The notes under the pieces are model-generated. The model did no database searches. It was not told the DNA's origin and saw only the letters and a program-made list of their open reading frames with translations. The translations under genes and the position numbers were made by a program. From NCBI GenBank assembly GCA_028868855.1, contig JAGWTR010000005.1, positions 1 to 64,000 on the forward strand: 64,000 nucleotides of DNA, written 5' to 3'. Positions within the stretch are counted from its first letter, which is position 1. Each line of letters starts with the position of its first letter. The stretch is from Burkholderiales bacterium. Lineage in GTDB: Bacteria > Pseudomonadota > Gammaproteobacteria > Burkholderiales > Burkholderiaceae_C. Shown one piece after another: positions 17,362 through 25,304 of this stretch.

Positions 17362-17382
17362 ACGAACGTTTCAAACGTTCGT
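17362..17382. promoter_or_regulatory. Perfect 21-bp palindrome, probable TetR operator
   Basis: The half-site ACGAACGTTT is repeated in perfect inversion around a single central C. It lies 30 bp upstream of the tetR start, where an autoregulated promoter would be. TetR-family operators are typically palindromes of about this length. The link to this regulator is inferred from position. Confidence 0.75.
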
Positions 17383-17510
17383 TTTATCGTTGGGTGCGTA
17401 TGGTATGCCAGACCGGCGCCTTTGCACCACAAAGGCCCTCAGAAAATTGCCGACTCCCCCAATATCCGGGGGAGCGGCCACAGCCATGTCGTGAACAATT
17501 CCTCAGTCTG

Positions 17511-19043
17511 TCACCTGCCGCCCCGAGCAGGCAAGCATTCCCCCTTGGGTAAGCGGATGCCCCAGACGACGGGCACGACGCCTTTGACCCAGCTTGGCGG
17601 GATCAGAACCATGTCGGGCGTGTGGATGACATCCGGCGGCAAATCCTGGGCCAGGTGGCGCATGACCACGCTGCCCTTGGCTTGCATGTCGGCTTCATCG
17701 ATCCAGGGGCTGTCACGAAGAGAGCCCTCTTGCAGGACGGCTGGGAAGCCTTGCCCGAATGCAGACACTTGCCCGCCTTCAAAAAACGGGGCATCCAGGT
17801 AACGCAAGGCACAAGCAGGCGCAGCATGTTGCCAATCCGCCCCAACACGGTCAGCGAGCTCACGCGCCGGATAGCCCTGCGCCGCACCCGGCGCATGCAG
17901 GCGCTCACCAGCCGGCGACGCGGCCACCAGAAACGAGATGCCCTGAACGAGTGCGACCGTCAGCACCAGGGCGCGCACGGGCACCATGTCGAAATAAGCG
18001 CCAAACCAGGCCACCAGCGCCAGGGATGCGAACTGGAAGGTCTGAACTCCCCACTGCGCGTGCAATTTGGAGCCGCCCCAAATATCCATGGCCAGCACAA
18101 AAACCAATGGCACGAACAGCAAGCCCTCCACCCAGGCACGCAACGGCGCGCGGCTGGCGGCGGGCTTGTTGGCATCGGCCTGTACGCCGCGTAGCCCATG
18201 AGCGCGCCCCACCCAGATCAGCAAGACCACCAGCGCCGGCGCCAGCATGCGCAACTCGGAGACCACGAACTGACCCATGCGCATCGACTCGCTCTCCCCT
18301 GCACCGCTGCCAAGCTGGTGCGTGGCGTATGCCAGCGCGTTGGTGTGGCCCGTTGCCATCCACCACAGCGGTGGCGTGCACACCAGGGCCCCCATCACGA
18401 TGGCCATGGCCACGCCCTTGCGTGAAGCCAGCGATTCCAGACTGCCGCTGCGCCACAAGGCCCACAACACCCCCACCAGGGGCACCACCGCCTGCAATTT
18501 GGTAGACATGGCCAAGCCTGCTGCCAGACCCGCTGCCGCCCAGCTGGCCTGCTCGTTGCGCCTTGCTGCCCGCGCGGCGAAGTACACCGTCATCGCGATG
18601 GTCATCACCAGCACGGTGTTGTGGTTGTAGATCCATGCGCGCCAGCCAAAAGGCTGCTGCAGGCCCCAAAGGCCCGCAACGCACAAGGCCAGGGTTGCAG
18701 GCATCAACTCGCGGGCAGCCAGATAGGTGAAGATGCCCGTCAGGCCGATGCACAAGGCAGACAAGCCATAGAGCGTGGCGGGCTTGGCGGGCAACACGGT
18801 TTGCGCCAGCATGAACAGCCAGGTAGGCAGCGGCGGGTGCTTGGGGTAGCCCAACTGCAAGGCGTGCGCCCAGACGAATTGCTCGGCCATGTCGTGGTGC
18901 AAGGCCGTGTGCGAGTGCGCAGACAAAGCCACCCATGCCGCGACCAGCAAAAGCATGCACAAGGACACCAGCCCAGGGCGGCCCCAAGCAGAGGAACAAG
19001 AGAGGGTGTTTTCCGTGTCAGGGCAATTGCATGTACTTCGCAT
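17511..19043 (-). CDS. GT39-like membrane glycosyltransferase (dolichyl-phosphate-mannose transferase/ArnT superfamily)
   Basis: A 510-residue polytopic inner-membrane protein. After the first membrane helix comes the acidic loop SHTALHHDMAEQFVWAHALQLGYPKHPPLPTWLFM; its Asp and the KHPP segment are characteristic of the PMT_2/GT39 fold (GT-C type), which transfers sugars from a lipid-phosphate donor. About ten further hydrophobic helices follow, and the last 130 residues are a soluble periplasmic region. Possible substrates are lipid A, a glycan or a protein, and I cannot tell which. The gene is divergent from the iron alcohol dehydrogenase, with 74 bases between the two starts. Confidence 0.78.
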   Translation of the reverse strand: MRSTCNCPDTENTLSCSSAWGRPGLVSLCMLLLVAAWVALSAHSHTALHHDMAEQFVWAHALQLGYPKHPPLPTWLFMLAQTVLPAKPATLYGLSALCIGLTGIFTYLAARELMPATLALCVAGLWGLQQPFGWRAWIYNHNTVLVMTIAMTVYFAARAARRNEQASWAAAGLAAGLAMSTKLQAVVPLVGVLWALWRSGSLESLASRKGVAMAIVMGALVCTPPLWWMATGHTNALAYATHQLGSGAGESESMRMGQFVVSELRMLAPALVVLLIWVGRAHGLRGVQADANKPAASRAPLRAWVEGLLFVPLVFVLAMDIWGGSKLHAQWGVQTFQFASLALVAWFGAYFDMVPVRALVLTVALVQGISFLVAASPAGERLHAPGAAQGYPARELADRVGADWQHAAPACALRYLDAPFFEGGQVSAFGQGFPAVLQEGSLRDSPWIDEADMQAKGSVVMRHLAQDLPPDVIHTPDMVLIPPSWVKGVVPVVWGIRLPKGECLPARGGR

Positions 19044-19117
19044 GGCCGGGAGTCTAAACGCGCTAAAGTCTTCCGCCTGAGCGAAACGAACAGGAACAGC
19101 GCGAGAGACTCATCCCC

Positions 19118-20254
19118 ATGGCCACCATCCTGTACCTCACCCAGATCCAGTTTGAGTTCGGCGCGATCCAGCTGCTGGCGACCGAGTGCGAGCGTGTGGG
19201 CATGCGGCGCCCCATGATCGTGACCGACGCGGGTGTGCGCGCGGCGGGTGTCTTGCAAAAGGCGCTGGATGCGGTCAAGGACCTGCCCGTGACCGTGTTC
19301 GACCAGACCCCGCCCAACCCCACCGAGGCGGCCGTGCGCGCGGCGCATGAGGTCTGGCAGGCCAACCAGTGTGATGGCCTGATCGCCGTGGGCGGTGGCT
19401 CCAGCATCGACCTGGCCAAGGGCCTGGCCATCATGGCCACGCACCCCGGGCCGCTGAAGACCTACGCCACCATCGAAGGTGGCTCGCCCAAGATCACGGC
19501 GCAGGCCGCGCCCTTGATCGCCGTGCCCACCACCGCCGGCACCGGCAGCGAAGTGGCGCGCGGCGCCATCGTGATCGTGGACGACGGCCGCAAGCTGGGT
19601 TTCCACTCGTGGCACCTGATGCCCAAGGCCGCCATCTGCGACCCCGAGCTGACGCTGGGCCTTCCGCCCTCGCTGACCGCCGCCACGGGCATGGACGCCA
19701 TCGCCCACTGCATGGAAACCTTCATGGCACCGGCCTTCAACCCACCTGCCGACGGCATCGCGCTGGACGGCCTGGAGCGCGCCTGGGCCCACATCGAGCG
19801 CGCCACGAAAGACGGCAGCGACCGCGAGGCCCGCCTGAACATGATGAGCGCCTCCATGCAAGGCGCCATGGCCTTCCAAAAGGGCCTGGGCGCGGTGCAC
19901 AGCCTGAGCCACAGCCTGGGCGGCGTGAACCCCAAACTGCACCATGGCACGCTCAACGCAATGTTTCTGCCGGCGGTGGTGCGCTTCAATGCCAGTGCGC
20001 CGTCCATTCAAAAAGAGCGGCGTCTGGAGCGCATGGCCCGCGCCATGGGCCTGCGCAGCGCTGGTGACATCCCCGACGCCATCCGTGATCTGAACGCCCG
20101 CCTGGGCTTGGCCAAGGGCTTGAGCGAACTCGGCGTGCAGCGCGACTGGTTTGACCGCATTGTGGCGGGCGCCCTGCTGGACCACTGCCACAAGACCAAT
20201 CCGCGCATCGCCACGGAACAAGATTACGTTGAGCTGCTGTCTGCCTCGATGTGA
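19118..20254 (+). CDS. Iron-containing alcohol dehydrogenase
   Basis: A 378-residue group III alcohol dehydrogenase. The NAD-binding motif is VGGGSSIDLAKG (Gly92-Ser95), followed by PTTAGTGSEVARGAI. Metal ligands are visible as Asp193 and His197 in GMDAIAHCME, His261 in HSLSHSLGG, and a His at 275 or 276 in LHHG. The physiological alcohol or aldehyde is not predictable. Codon third positions look more G/C-rich than in neighbouring genes. Its 3' end overlaps the convergent CNNM-type gene by 31 bases. Confidence 0.92.
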   Translation: MATILYLTQIQFEFGAIQLLATECERVGMRRPMIVTDAGVRAAGVLQKALDAVKDLPVTVFDQTPPNPTEAAVRAAHEVWQANQCDGLIAVGGGSSIDLAKGLAIMATHPGPLKTYATIEGGSPKITAQAAPLIAVPTTAGTGSEVARGAIVIVDDGRKLGFHSWHLMPKAAICDPELTLGLPPSLTAATGMDAIAHCMETFMAPAFNPPADGIALDGLERAWAHIERATKDGSDREARLNMMSASMQGAMAFQKGLGAVHSLSHSLGGVNPKLHHGTLNAMFLPAVVRFNASAPSIQKERRLERMARAMGLRSAGDIPDAIRDLNARLGLAKGLSELGVQRDWFDRIVAGALLDHCHKTNPRIATEQDYVELLSASM

Positions 20255-21570
20255 TCCGGTGCGGCTTTGTCGGGGTTGAGGCTGGCCACCCGCGTGACCA
20301 TCACCTGGTCGATCTTGTAGCTATCGACATCCATCACCTCGAAGCGATAGCCACCCCACTCCACCGCATCGGTCCGCTTGGGGATGCGGCGCAGCATCAC
20401 CATCAAAAAACCGGCCAGGGTTTCGTAGTCTTCCTGCAGGGGCAGTTCGTCCAGCCCCAAGGCTTGCAACACATCGGGGATCGGCGTGATGCCGTCGATC
20501 AACCATGAGTTGGTGTCGCGCTGCACGATCTGCTCTTCATCCATCGAAGTGACCAGCCCGCCCATCACTGTGCTCATCACGTCGTTGATGGTGATGATGC
20601 CCACCACCAGGCTGTATTCATTGACGATGACGGCCAGGTCTTCGCTGGCCTGACGGAACTGGGTCAGGACCTCGGACAGCGTCAACCTGTCTGGCACGAC
20701 CAAGGTCTTGTTGATCAGGCCATCGACTTTCAGTGAAATGGGCTGGGCATTGAGCACGCGGCTGAGCAGGTGTTTGGATTCCACATAGCCGACCACATGG
20801 TCGATGTCGCCATCGCAGACCAGATAGGTTGAGTGGGGATACTGATCGATGCGGGCGCGAATCAGGGTCTCGCTGTCATCGAGCAGGAAATGGACGATGC
20901 GCTCGCGCCCGGTCATGGCGCTGGTCACGGTGCGCGTATCCAGCTCGAACACATTTTCGATGACCTGATGCTCGCGCGCGGCCAGCACACCCGCCTGCGC
21001 CCCGGCTTCGGCCATGGCGCGAATGTCCCCCGAGGTGATGGCGTCGTCGCGACGCTCAGGCAAGCCAAACAGCTTGAACAAACCGTCGGTCAGGCGACTG
21101 AAGAACCACACAATGGGCCGAAACACGGCCAGGAAAATCCGCATCGGGCCGACCACGCTGACGGCGACGCGTTCGGGTGCGACCATGCCCAGGCGCTTGG
21201 GGAACAGGTCGGACAAAAGAATGAACAGGCTGGTAACCAGCACAAAGGACAGCAGCAGGCCCACGGTTTCAGTCCGATCGGCCGGCATCTGTAAGGCGCG
21301 CAACACCCCCTGAAAGAACGGCGAGAAGGCTCCCTCGCCGATGATGCCGCCCAGGATGGCCACGCTGTTCTGACCGATCTGGATCACGGTGAAGTAATCA
21401 CCTGGGTGGTCCTGCACGTCCATGACCTGCTGGGCGCGCCCCTCACCCTGGTCGAGCAGTTGTCTCAGGCGCACGCGACGCGAGGCGGCCACGGCCAGTT
21501 CGGCGGTCGAAAAAAAGGCACTCACCGCAATCAAGGCGGCGATCAACAGCAAGCTGATGGTCGGATCCAT
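20224..21570 (-). CDS. CNNM/HlyC-CorC family membrane protein (DUF21, CBS pair, CorC_HlyC)
   Basis: A 448-residue protein. Residues 1 to about 190 form the DUF21 membrane domain (ISLLLIAALIAVSAFFSTAELAVAASRR at the start; the SxFFS-type motif belongs to CNNM Mg2+ transporters). Next comes a CBS-domain pair (VTSAMTGRERIVHFLLDDSE onwards, with VIVNEYSLVVGIITINDVMS). The C-terminal CorC_HlyC domain ends with YRFEVMDVDSYKIDQVMVTRV. Relatives export or regulate Mg2+/Co2+; the older hemolysin name is misleading. It has a convergent 31-base overlap with the alcohol dehydrogenase gene. Confidence 0.88.
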   Translation of the reverse strand: MDPTISLLLIAALIAVSAFFSTAELAVAASRRVRLRQLLDQGEGRAQQVMDVQDHPGDYFTVIQIGQNSVAILGGIIGEGAFSPFFQGVLRALQMPADRTETVGLLLSFVLVTSLFILLSDLFPKRLGMVAPERVAVSVVGPMRIFLAVFRPIVWFFSRLTDGLFKLFGLPERRDDAITSGDIRAMAEAGAQAGVLAAREHQVIENVFELDTRTVTSAMTGRERIVHFLLDDSETLIRARIDQYPHSTYLVCDGDIDHVVGYVESKHLLSRVLNAQPISLKVDGLINKTLVVPDRLTLSEVLTQFRQASEDLAVIVNEYSLVVGIITINDVMSTVMGGLVTSMDEEQIVQRDTNSWLIDGITPIPDVLQALGLDELPLQEDYETLAGFLMVMLRRIPKRTDAVEWGGYRFEVMDVDSYKIDQVMVTRVASLNPDKAAPDHIEADSSST

Positions 21571-21586
21571 GGATTGAGTGTAGCCA

Positions 21587-22657
21587 TCACAGTGGCAGGA
21601 CCTCGTTGGCAGGACAGCCCCGGTTCAACCAATCATCCCAGTCACCGGCCAGCCGTTCGCTTTCGCTGACGGCGCCCTGCCATTTGCGCACGCGGTCCGA
21701 GTAGTCAATTTGCGTGAAGTCGGTGCGGTCGGGCAACTTGCCACCCGGCAATCGAGCCACCCATTGCGGATTGGGCGCCAGCAACACAAGGTTGCTCAAG
21801 CCCGACGTCGGGCGGTGACGCCGCTGGAATGACTTGTCCAGCCATCCAGGAATGATGGCCTGTTGAAAGTGGGGGTACAGCACCAGGCCCTTGGCCATCG
21901 AGGCGTAATTCCAGTGAAAGTGATAGTCCACCATGCCGCCATCCCAGTGGGCACCCGGGACGGCGCCAGGGATGTTGCGCACGGCATCCAGCCAAAACGG
22001 GATGCTGCAGGACGCCTGCATCGAGGCCATGAAGTTCTCTTCGGTCAAGGCCAGATGCGCCGTGGGCAGGTCTCGCAAGGCCACAGGCAAGGTCTCGCCG
22101 GCAGTCGAAAACACCGTGCGCTCAAGGAAGCCTCCTACGCATTTGCGTGACAGCGCATTGCCCAGCGCCATGCCTGCAAACCCCAAGGGGGTGCGAATGG
22201 GCGAGCCGGATCTAAGGATTTGCCGCCCGCGCGAAGTCACCACATGCAGGTGCCACCAAGGGTGCTTCAGGAGTTGCGCCACGTCAGACCCGAAGAAATT
22301 CTTCAGGCCCTGGGCAAAGGCCTCGCTGACGCGCTCGGGCGAGGGCATCTTGCGGCCCGCTTCGGGCTCGTAATACTGGTGGATGTAGTCGTGGGCCAGG
22401 CGGGCAAAGGCCTGAGCCGGATTGGGCATGGTGGCCGTGGCCATGCGCCAGGCACCGATGGAGGCGCCGACCAGGTGCACCGTCCGATTTGATTGTGGGA
22501 GCCACTGGCCGAACACATGCCGATCCAAGTGCGACAGGATGAGCCCCTTGGGTCCGCCGGCAGCCGCCGGAATGAGGCGAACATCGCGAGGTCGTAGACC
22601 CTGCTGTTGAAGGTGCCGAAGGGCTGCAGGGCCCGCATGTATATGCAGGGCTTTCAT
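21587..22657 (-). CDS. Patatin-like phospholipase family protein
   Basis: A 356-residue alpha/beta hydrolase-like protein. The glycine-rich oxyanion loop is AAAGGPKGLILSHLD, the nucleophile elbow is VGASIGAW (GxSxG, residues 64-68), and the catalytic dyad Asp is in HWDGGMVDYHFHW. The reaction would be lipid acyl hydrolysis at the membrane, with substrate unknown. I chose MKALHIHAGP at 22657; the 24 extra residues reachable from 22729 run into the LysR gene's end and look non-coding. No signal peptide is present. Confidence 0.85.
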   Translation of the reverse strand: MKALHIHAGPAALRHLQQQGLRPRDVRLIPAAAGGPKGLILSHLDRHVFGQWLPQSNRTVHLVGASIGAWRMATATMPNPAQAFARLAHDYIHQYYEPEAGRKMPSPERVSEAFAQGLKNFFGSDVAQLLKHPWWHLHVVTSRGRQILRSGSPIRTPLGFAGMALGNALSRKCVGGFLERTVFSTAGETLPVALRDLPTAHLALTEENFMASMQASCSIPFWLDAVRNIPGAVPGAHWDGGMVDYHFHWNYASMAKGLVLYPHFQQAIIPGWLDKSFQRRHRPTSGLSNLVLLAPNPQWVARLPGGKLPDRTDFTQIDYSDRVRKWQGAVSESERLAGDWDDWLNRGCPANEVLPL

Positions 22658-22730
22658 GCCCCGAGAATACCGCAGCCTCAGGTCGGGCGAACGCGGCATG
22701 GCAGGGCCAACCGACCCTGGACTGAGCAAC

Positions 22731-23609
22731 TCAGCCCTCCGAGCAGACGTTCAGCCAGGCCCGCGCCGCATGCGACAGGTAGCGATCCGCCATCCATATC
22801 TGCCCAACCGTCCACTCCAGCCCAGGGGCATGGACCTGACGGATCACCACATCCTCTGAAAATTGCAAGAGGGCTAGCAAGGGTTGGGGCAACAAGGCCG
22901 TGCCCAGGCCGGCCACGGCCATGGACAGTAAAAAATCCCACTGGCCACTTTGGGCAATGACCTGCGGGACAACCCCCTCCGCATCAAAGGCGCTGCGCAA
23001 CCGGCGAGTCAGCGAATAGTCGTCACTGAACATGAGCACCGGCTGCTGATGCAGCGCCTTCAGCGAGGGTCGTTTGTCCTTTGCCCAAAGCGACTGCGTC
23101 GTGCCGACCAGGCAGATCGGATACCGCCCCAGCTCGAACGATGCCAGCCGGGCATCCGCAGCAGCTGGCAACACGGTGACACCCACCTCCAGTTCGCCGC
23201 TGAGAACCCGTTGCTCGATGACCTGCCCGCCCGCCTCCACCACATTCAGCGTGATCTGCGGATGGCGCTCCTTGAAACGCTTGATGAGTGGCGGGAAGAA
23301 CACGTTGACCATGGGCGGGATGCCCACTGTCAACTCACCTCGCGCAAGGTCTGACAAGTCGGCCACATCCCGGCTCAGGCGCTGCACCACCGCCAACGCC
23401 TCCTGCCCTCGGTCAAACACGATCTGGCCAACATCGGTCAGCCGCACGCTGCGCCCCTCGCGGATGAGCAGCGCCTGCCCGACCTCGTCCTCCAGTTGAC
23501 GCACCATCTTGCTGACGGTGGACTGCGTCACGCACAGCTGCCCGGCCGCCAGCGTGAAGCTGTGCTGGCGAACTGTTTCAACGAAATACCGGAGCGCGCG
23601 CAGGTCCAT
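22731..23609 (-). CDS. LysR family transcriptional regulator
   Basis: A 292-residue LysR protein. The N-terminal winged helix reads LRALRYFVETVRQHSFTLAAGQLCVTQSTVSKMVRQLEDEVGQALLIREGRSVRLTDVG. A periplasmic-binding-like effector domain covers residues 90-290. It is divergent from the CoA-transferase gene across 153 bases of AT-rich DNA, the classical arrangement in which LysR proteins control the neighbour. The effector could be acetate, propionate or a TCA intermediate; this is inference. Confidence 0.9.
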   Translation of the reverse strand: MDLRALRYFVETVRQHSFTLAAGQLCVTQSTVSKMVRQLEDEVGQALLIREGRSVRLTDVGQIVFDRGQEALAVVQRLSRDVADLSDLARGELTVGIPPMVNVFFPPLIKRFKERHPQITLNVVEAGGQVIEQRVLSGELEVGVTVLPAAADARLASFELGRYPICLVGTTQSLWAKDKRPSLKALHQQPVLMFSDDYSLTRRLRSAFDAEGVVPQVIAQSGQWDFLLSMAVAGLGTALLPQPLLALLQFSEDVVIRQVHAPGLEWTVGQIWMADRYLSHAARAWLNVCSEG

Positions 23610-23620
23610 GGTTCGACGCC

Positions 23621-23632
23621 TTCATGCATGAA
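23621..23632. promoter_or_regulatory. Palindrome in the lysR / CoA-transferase divergent region
   Basis: TTCATGCATGAA is a perfect 12-bp palindrome 12 bp upstream of the lysR ATG. A related CATGAAT element follows at 23650-23656. It is a candidate LysR recognition or autoregulation site. A TATACT hexamer at 23687-23692 could be the minus-10 of the CoA-transferase gene; it has no good minus-35, as is common for activator-dependent promoters. Confidence 0.45.
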
Positions 23633-23762
23633 TTTATCGACTTTATTACATGAATATAAGTCGCACCAAGAATACACGCCGATTTCTATACTGCCCAACA
23701 AATAACGTTCGTCGACATCGAATCGACCTCACGGCAAAGCTCGCTGACAGCGTGGAGACCGC

Positions 23763-25253
23763 ATGTATCAAGACCGTATTCGAATGGCCCGCCTGCGTGA
23801 CAAAGTCATGTCGGCCCAGGACGCCGCCACCTTCTTCAATGATGGGATGACCGTCGGCATGAGCGGCTTCACCCGCGCCGGTGACTGCAAAGCCGTCCCG
23901 CTGGCGCTGGCCGATCGGGCCCGCCAGGAACCGCTGCAGATCACGCTGATGACCGGCGCTTCGCTGGGCAATGACACCGACAAGGTGCTGGCCGAAGCCA
24001 ATGCCATCTCACGCCGGCTGCCCTTCCAGGTGGACGCGACCCTGCGCCGCAAGATCAATGCTGGCGAGGTGATGTTCCTGGATCAGCACCTGTCCGAAAC
24101 CGTGGAACAACTGCGCAGCGGCCAGCTCGCCCCGATCGACATTGCAGTCATTGAGGCCACGGCCATCACCGAAACCGGCGCCATCGTGCCGACCACCTCG
24201 GTGGGCAATTCGGCCAGTTTTGCCATTCTGGCCAAAAAGGTGATCGTGGAGATCAACCTGAAGATGCCAACGCAACTGGAAGGCCTGCACGACATCTTCA
24301 TTCCGACCTACCGGCCTCATCGTCAACCCATTCCGTTGATCTCGCCCGAGCAGCGCATTGGGGTGCCCTACATCGCCATCGACCCGTCAAAAATTGTCGC
24401 CATCGTGATCACGGAAAAGGCCGACAGCCCATCCAACGTGCTGCCACCCGATGGCGAGACCCAAGCCATCGCGGGTCACCTGGACGAGTTCTTGCGCAGC
24501 GAGGTGAAAGCGGGTCGCCTGTCACCCGCCTTGCAGCCGCTGCAATCGGGCATCGGGACCATTTCCAATGCGGTGTTGCATGGTCTGATCGACTCGCCGT
24601 TCAAAGACCTCAAGATGTACTCCGAGGTGCTGCAGGACAGCTCGATCGAGTTGCTGGACAGCGGCCGCATGACCTTTGCCTCGGCCTCGTCCATCACCCT
24701 GTCCAAGGCCAAGTACGAGCATGTACTCAAGCACATCAACGACTACAAATCACGCCTGGTGCTGCGCCCGCAAGAGATCAGCAACCACCCCGAAGTGATC
24801 CGACGCCTGGGCCTGATCACCATCAACACGGCCCTGGAAGTCGATCTCTACGGCAACATCAACTCCACCCACGTGGGCGGCACGCACATGATGAACGGCA
24901 TTGGCGGCTCGGGCGACTTTGCCCGCAATGCCCACCTGTCGGTGTTCGTCACCAAATCCATCGCCAAGAACGGCGCGATCTCCAGCGTGGTGCCCATGGT
25001 TTCGCACGTGGACCACACCGAACACGATGTGGACATCATCGTGACCGAGCATGGCCTGGCCGATCTGCGTGGCCTGGCACCGCGCGAACGCGCCGTGACC
25101 ATCATTCGCAACTGCGCCGACCCGCACTACCGGGGGGCGCTGCAGGACTATTTCAGCACCGCCTGTCGCTTGGGTGGCCACACCCCCCATGTGCTGCACG
25201 AGGCGTTTGCCTGGCACACCCGCTACCAAGAGAGCGGGCGCATGCTGGGTTGA
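23763..25253 (+). CDS. Acetyl-CoA hydrolase/transferase family protein (succinate/acetate CoA-transferase type)
   Basis: A 496-residue family I CoA-transferase-like enzyme of the AarC/Cat1/Ach1 group, about the usual length of 500. It begins MYQDRIRMARLRDKVMSAQDAATFFNDGMTVGMSGFTRAGD. Later landmarks are SGIGTISNAVLHGLIDSPFKDLKMYSE, the CoA-contact region GNINSTHVGGTHMMNGIGGSGDFARNAHLSVF, and VTEHGLADLRGLAPRERA. It would swap CoA between acetyl-CoA and succinate or a similar acid, so it links acetate handling to the TCA cycle. The divergent LysR gene is the likely regulator. Confidence 0.9.
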   Translation: MYQDRIRMARLRDKVMSAQDAATFFNDGMTVGMSGFTRAGDCKAVPLALADRARQEPLQITLMTGASLGNDTDKVLAEANAISRRLPFQVDATLRRKINAGEVMFLDQHLSETVEQLRSGQLAPIDIAVIEATAITETGAIVPTTSVGNSASFAILAKKVIVEINLKMPTQLEGLHDIFIPTYRPHRQPIPLISPEQRIGVPYIAIDPSKIVAIVITEKADSPSNVLPPDGETQAIAGHLDEFLRSEVKAGRLSPALQPLQSGIGTISNAVLHGLIDSPFKDLKMYSEVLQDSSIELLDSGRMTFASASSITLSKAKYEHVLKHINDYKSRLVLRPQEISNHPEVIRRLGLITINTALEVDLYGNINSTHVGGTHMMNGIGGSGDFARNAHLSVFVTKSIAKNGAISSVVPMVSHVDHTEHDVDIIVTEHGLADLRGLAPRERAVTIIRNCADPHYRGALQDYFSTACRLGGHTPHVLHEAFAWHTRYQESGRMLG

Positions 25254-25268
25254 GCCACACCGAACACG

Positions 25269-25285
25269 CGGCGCCATGAGCGCCG
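25269..25285. terminator. GC hairpin between convergent CoA-transferase gene and tex
   Basis: CGGCGC and GCGCCG flank a CATGA loop in the 51-base gap between two convergent stops. There is no U-run, so termination is possible but not certain. Confidence 0.3.
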
Positions 25286-25304
25286 TGCTGTGGCCTTGAC
25301 TCGA

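Noticed and set aside
18740-20221. 493-codon open frame antisense to the alcohol dehydrogenase
   Set aside because: Frame shadow of a G/C-ending codon pattern; it also crosses into the glycosyltransferase gene.
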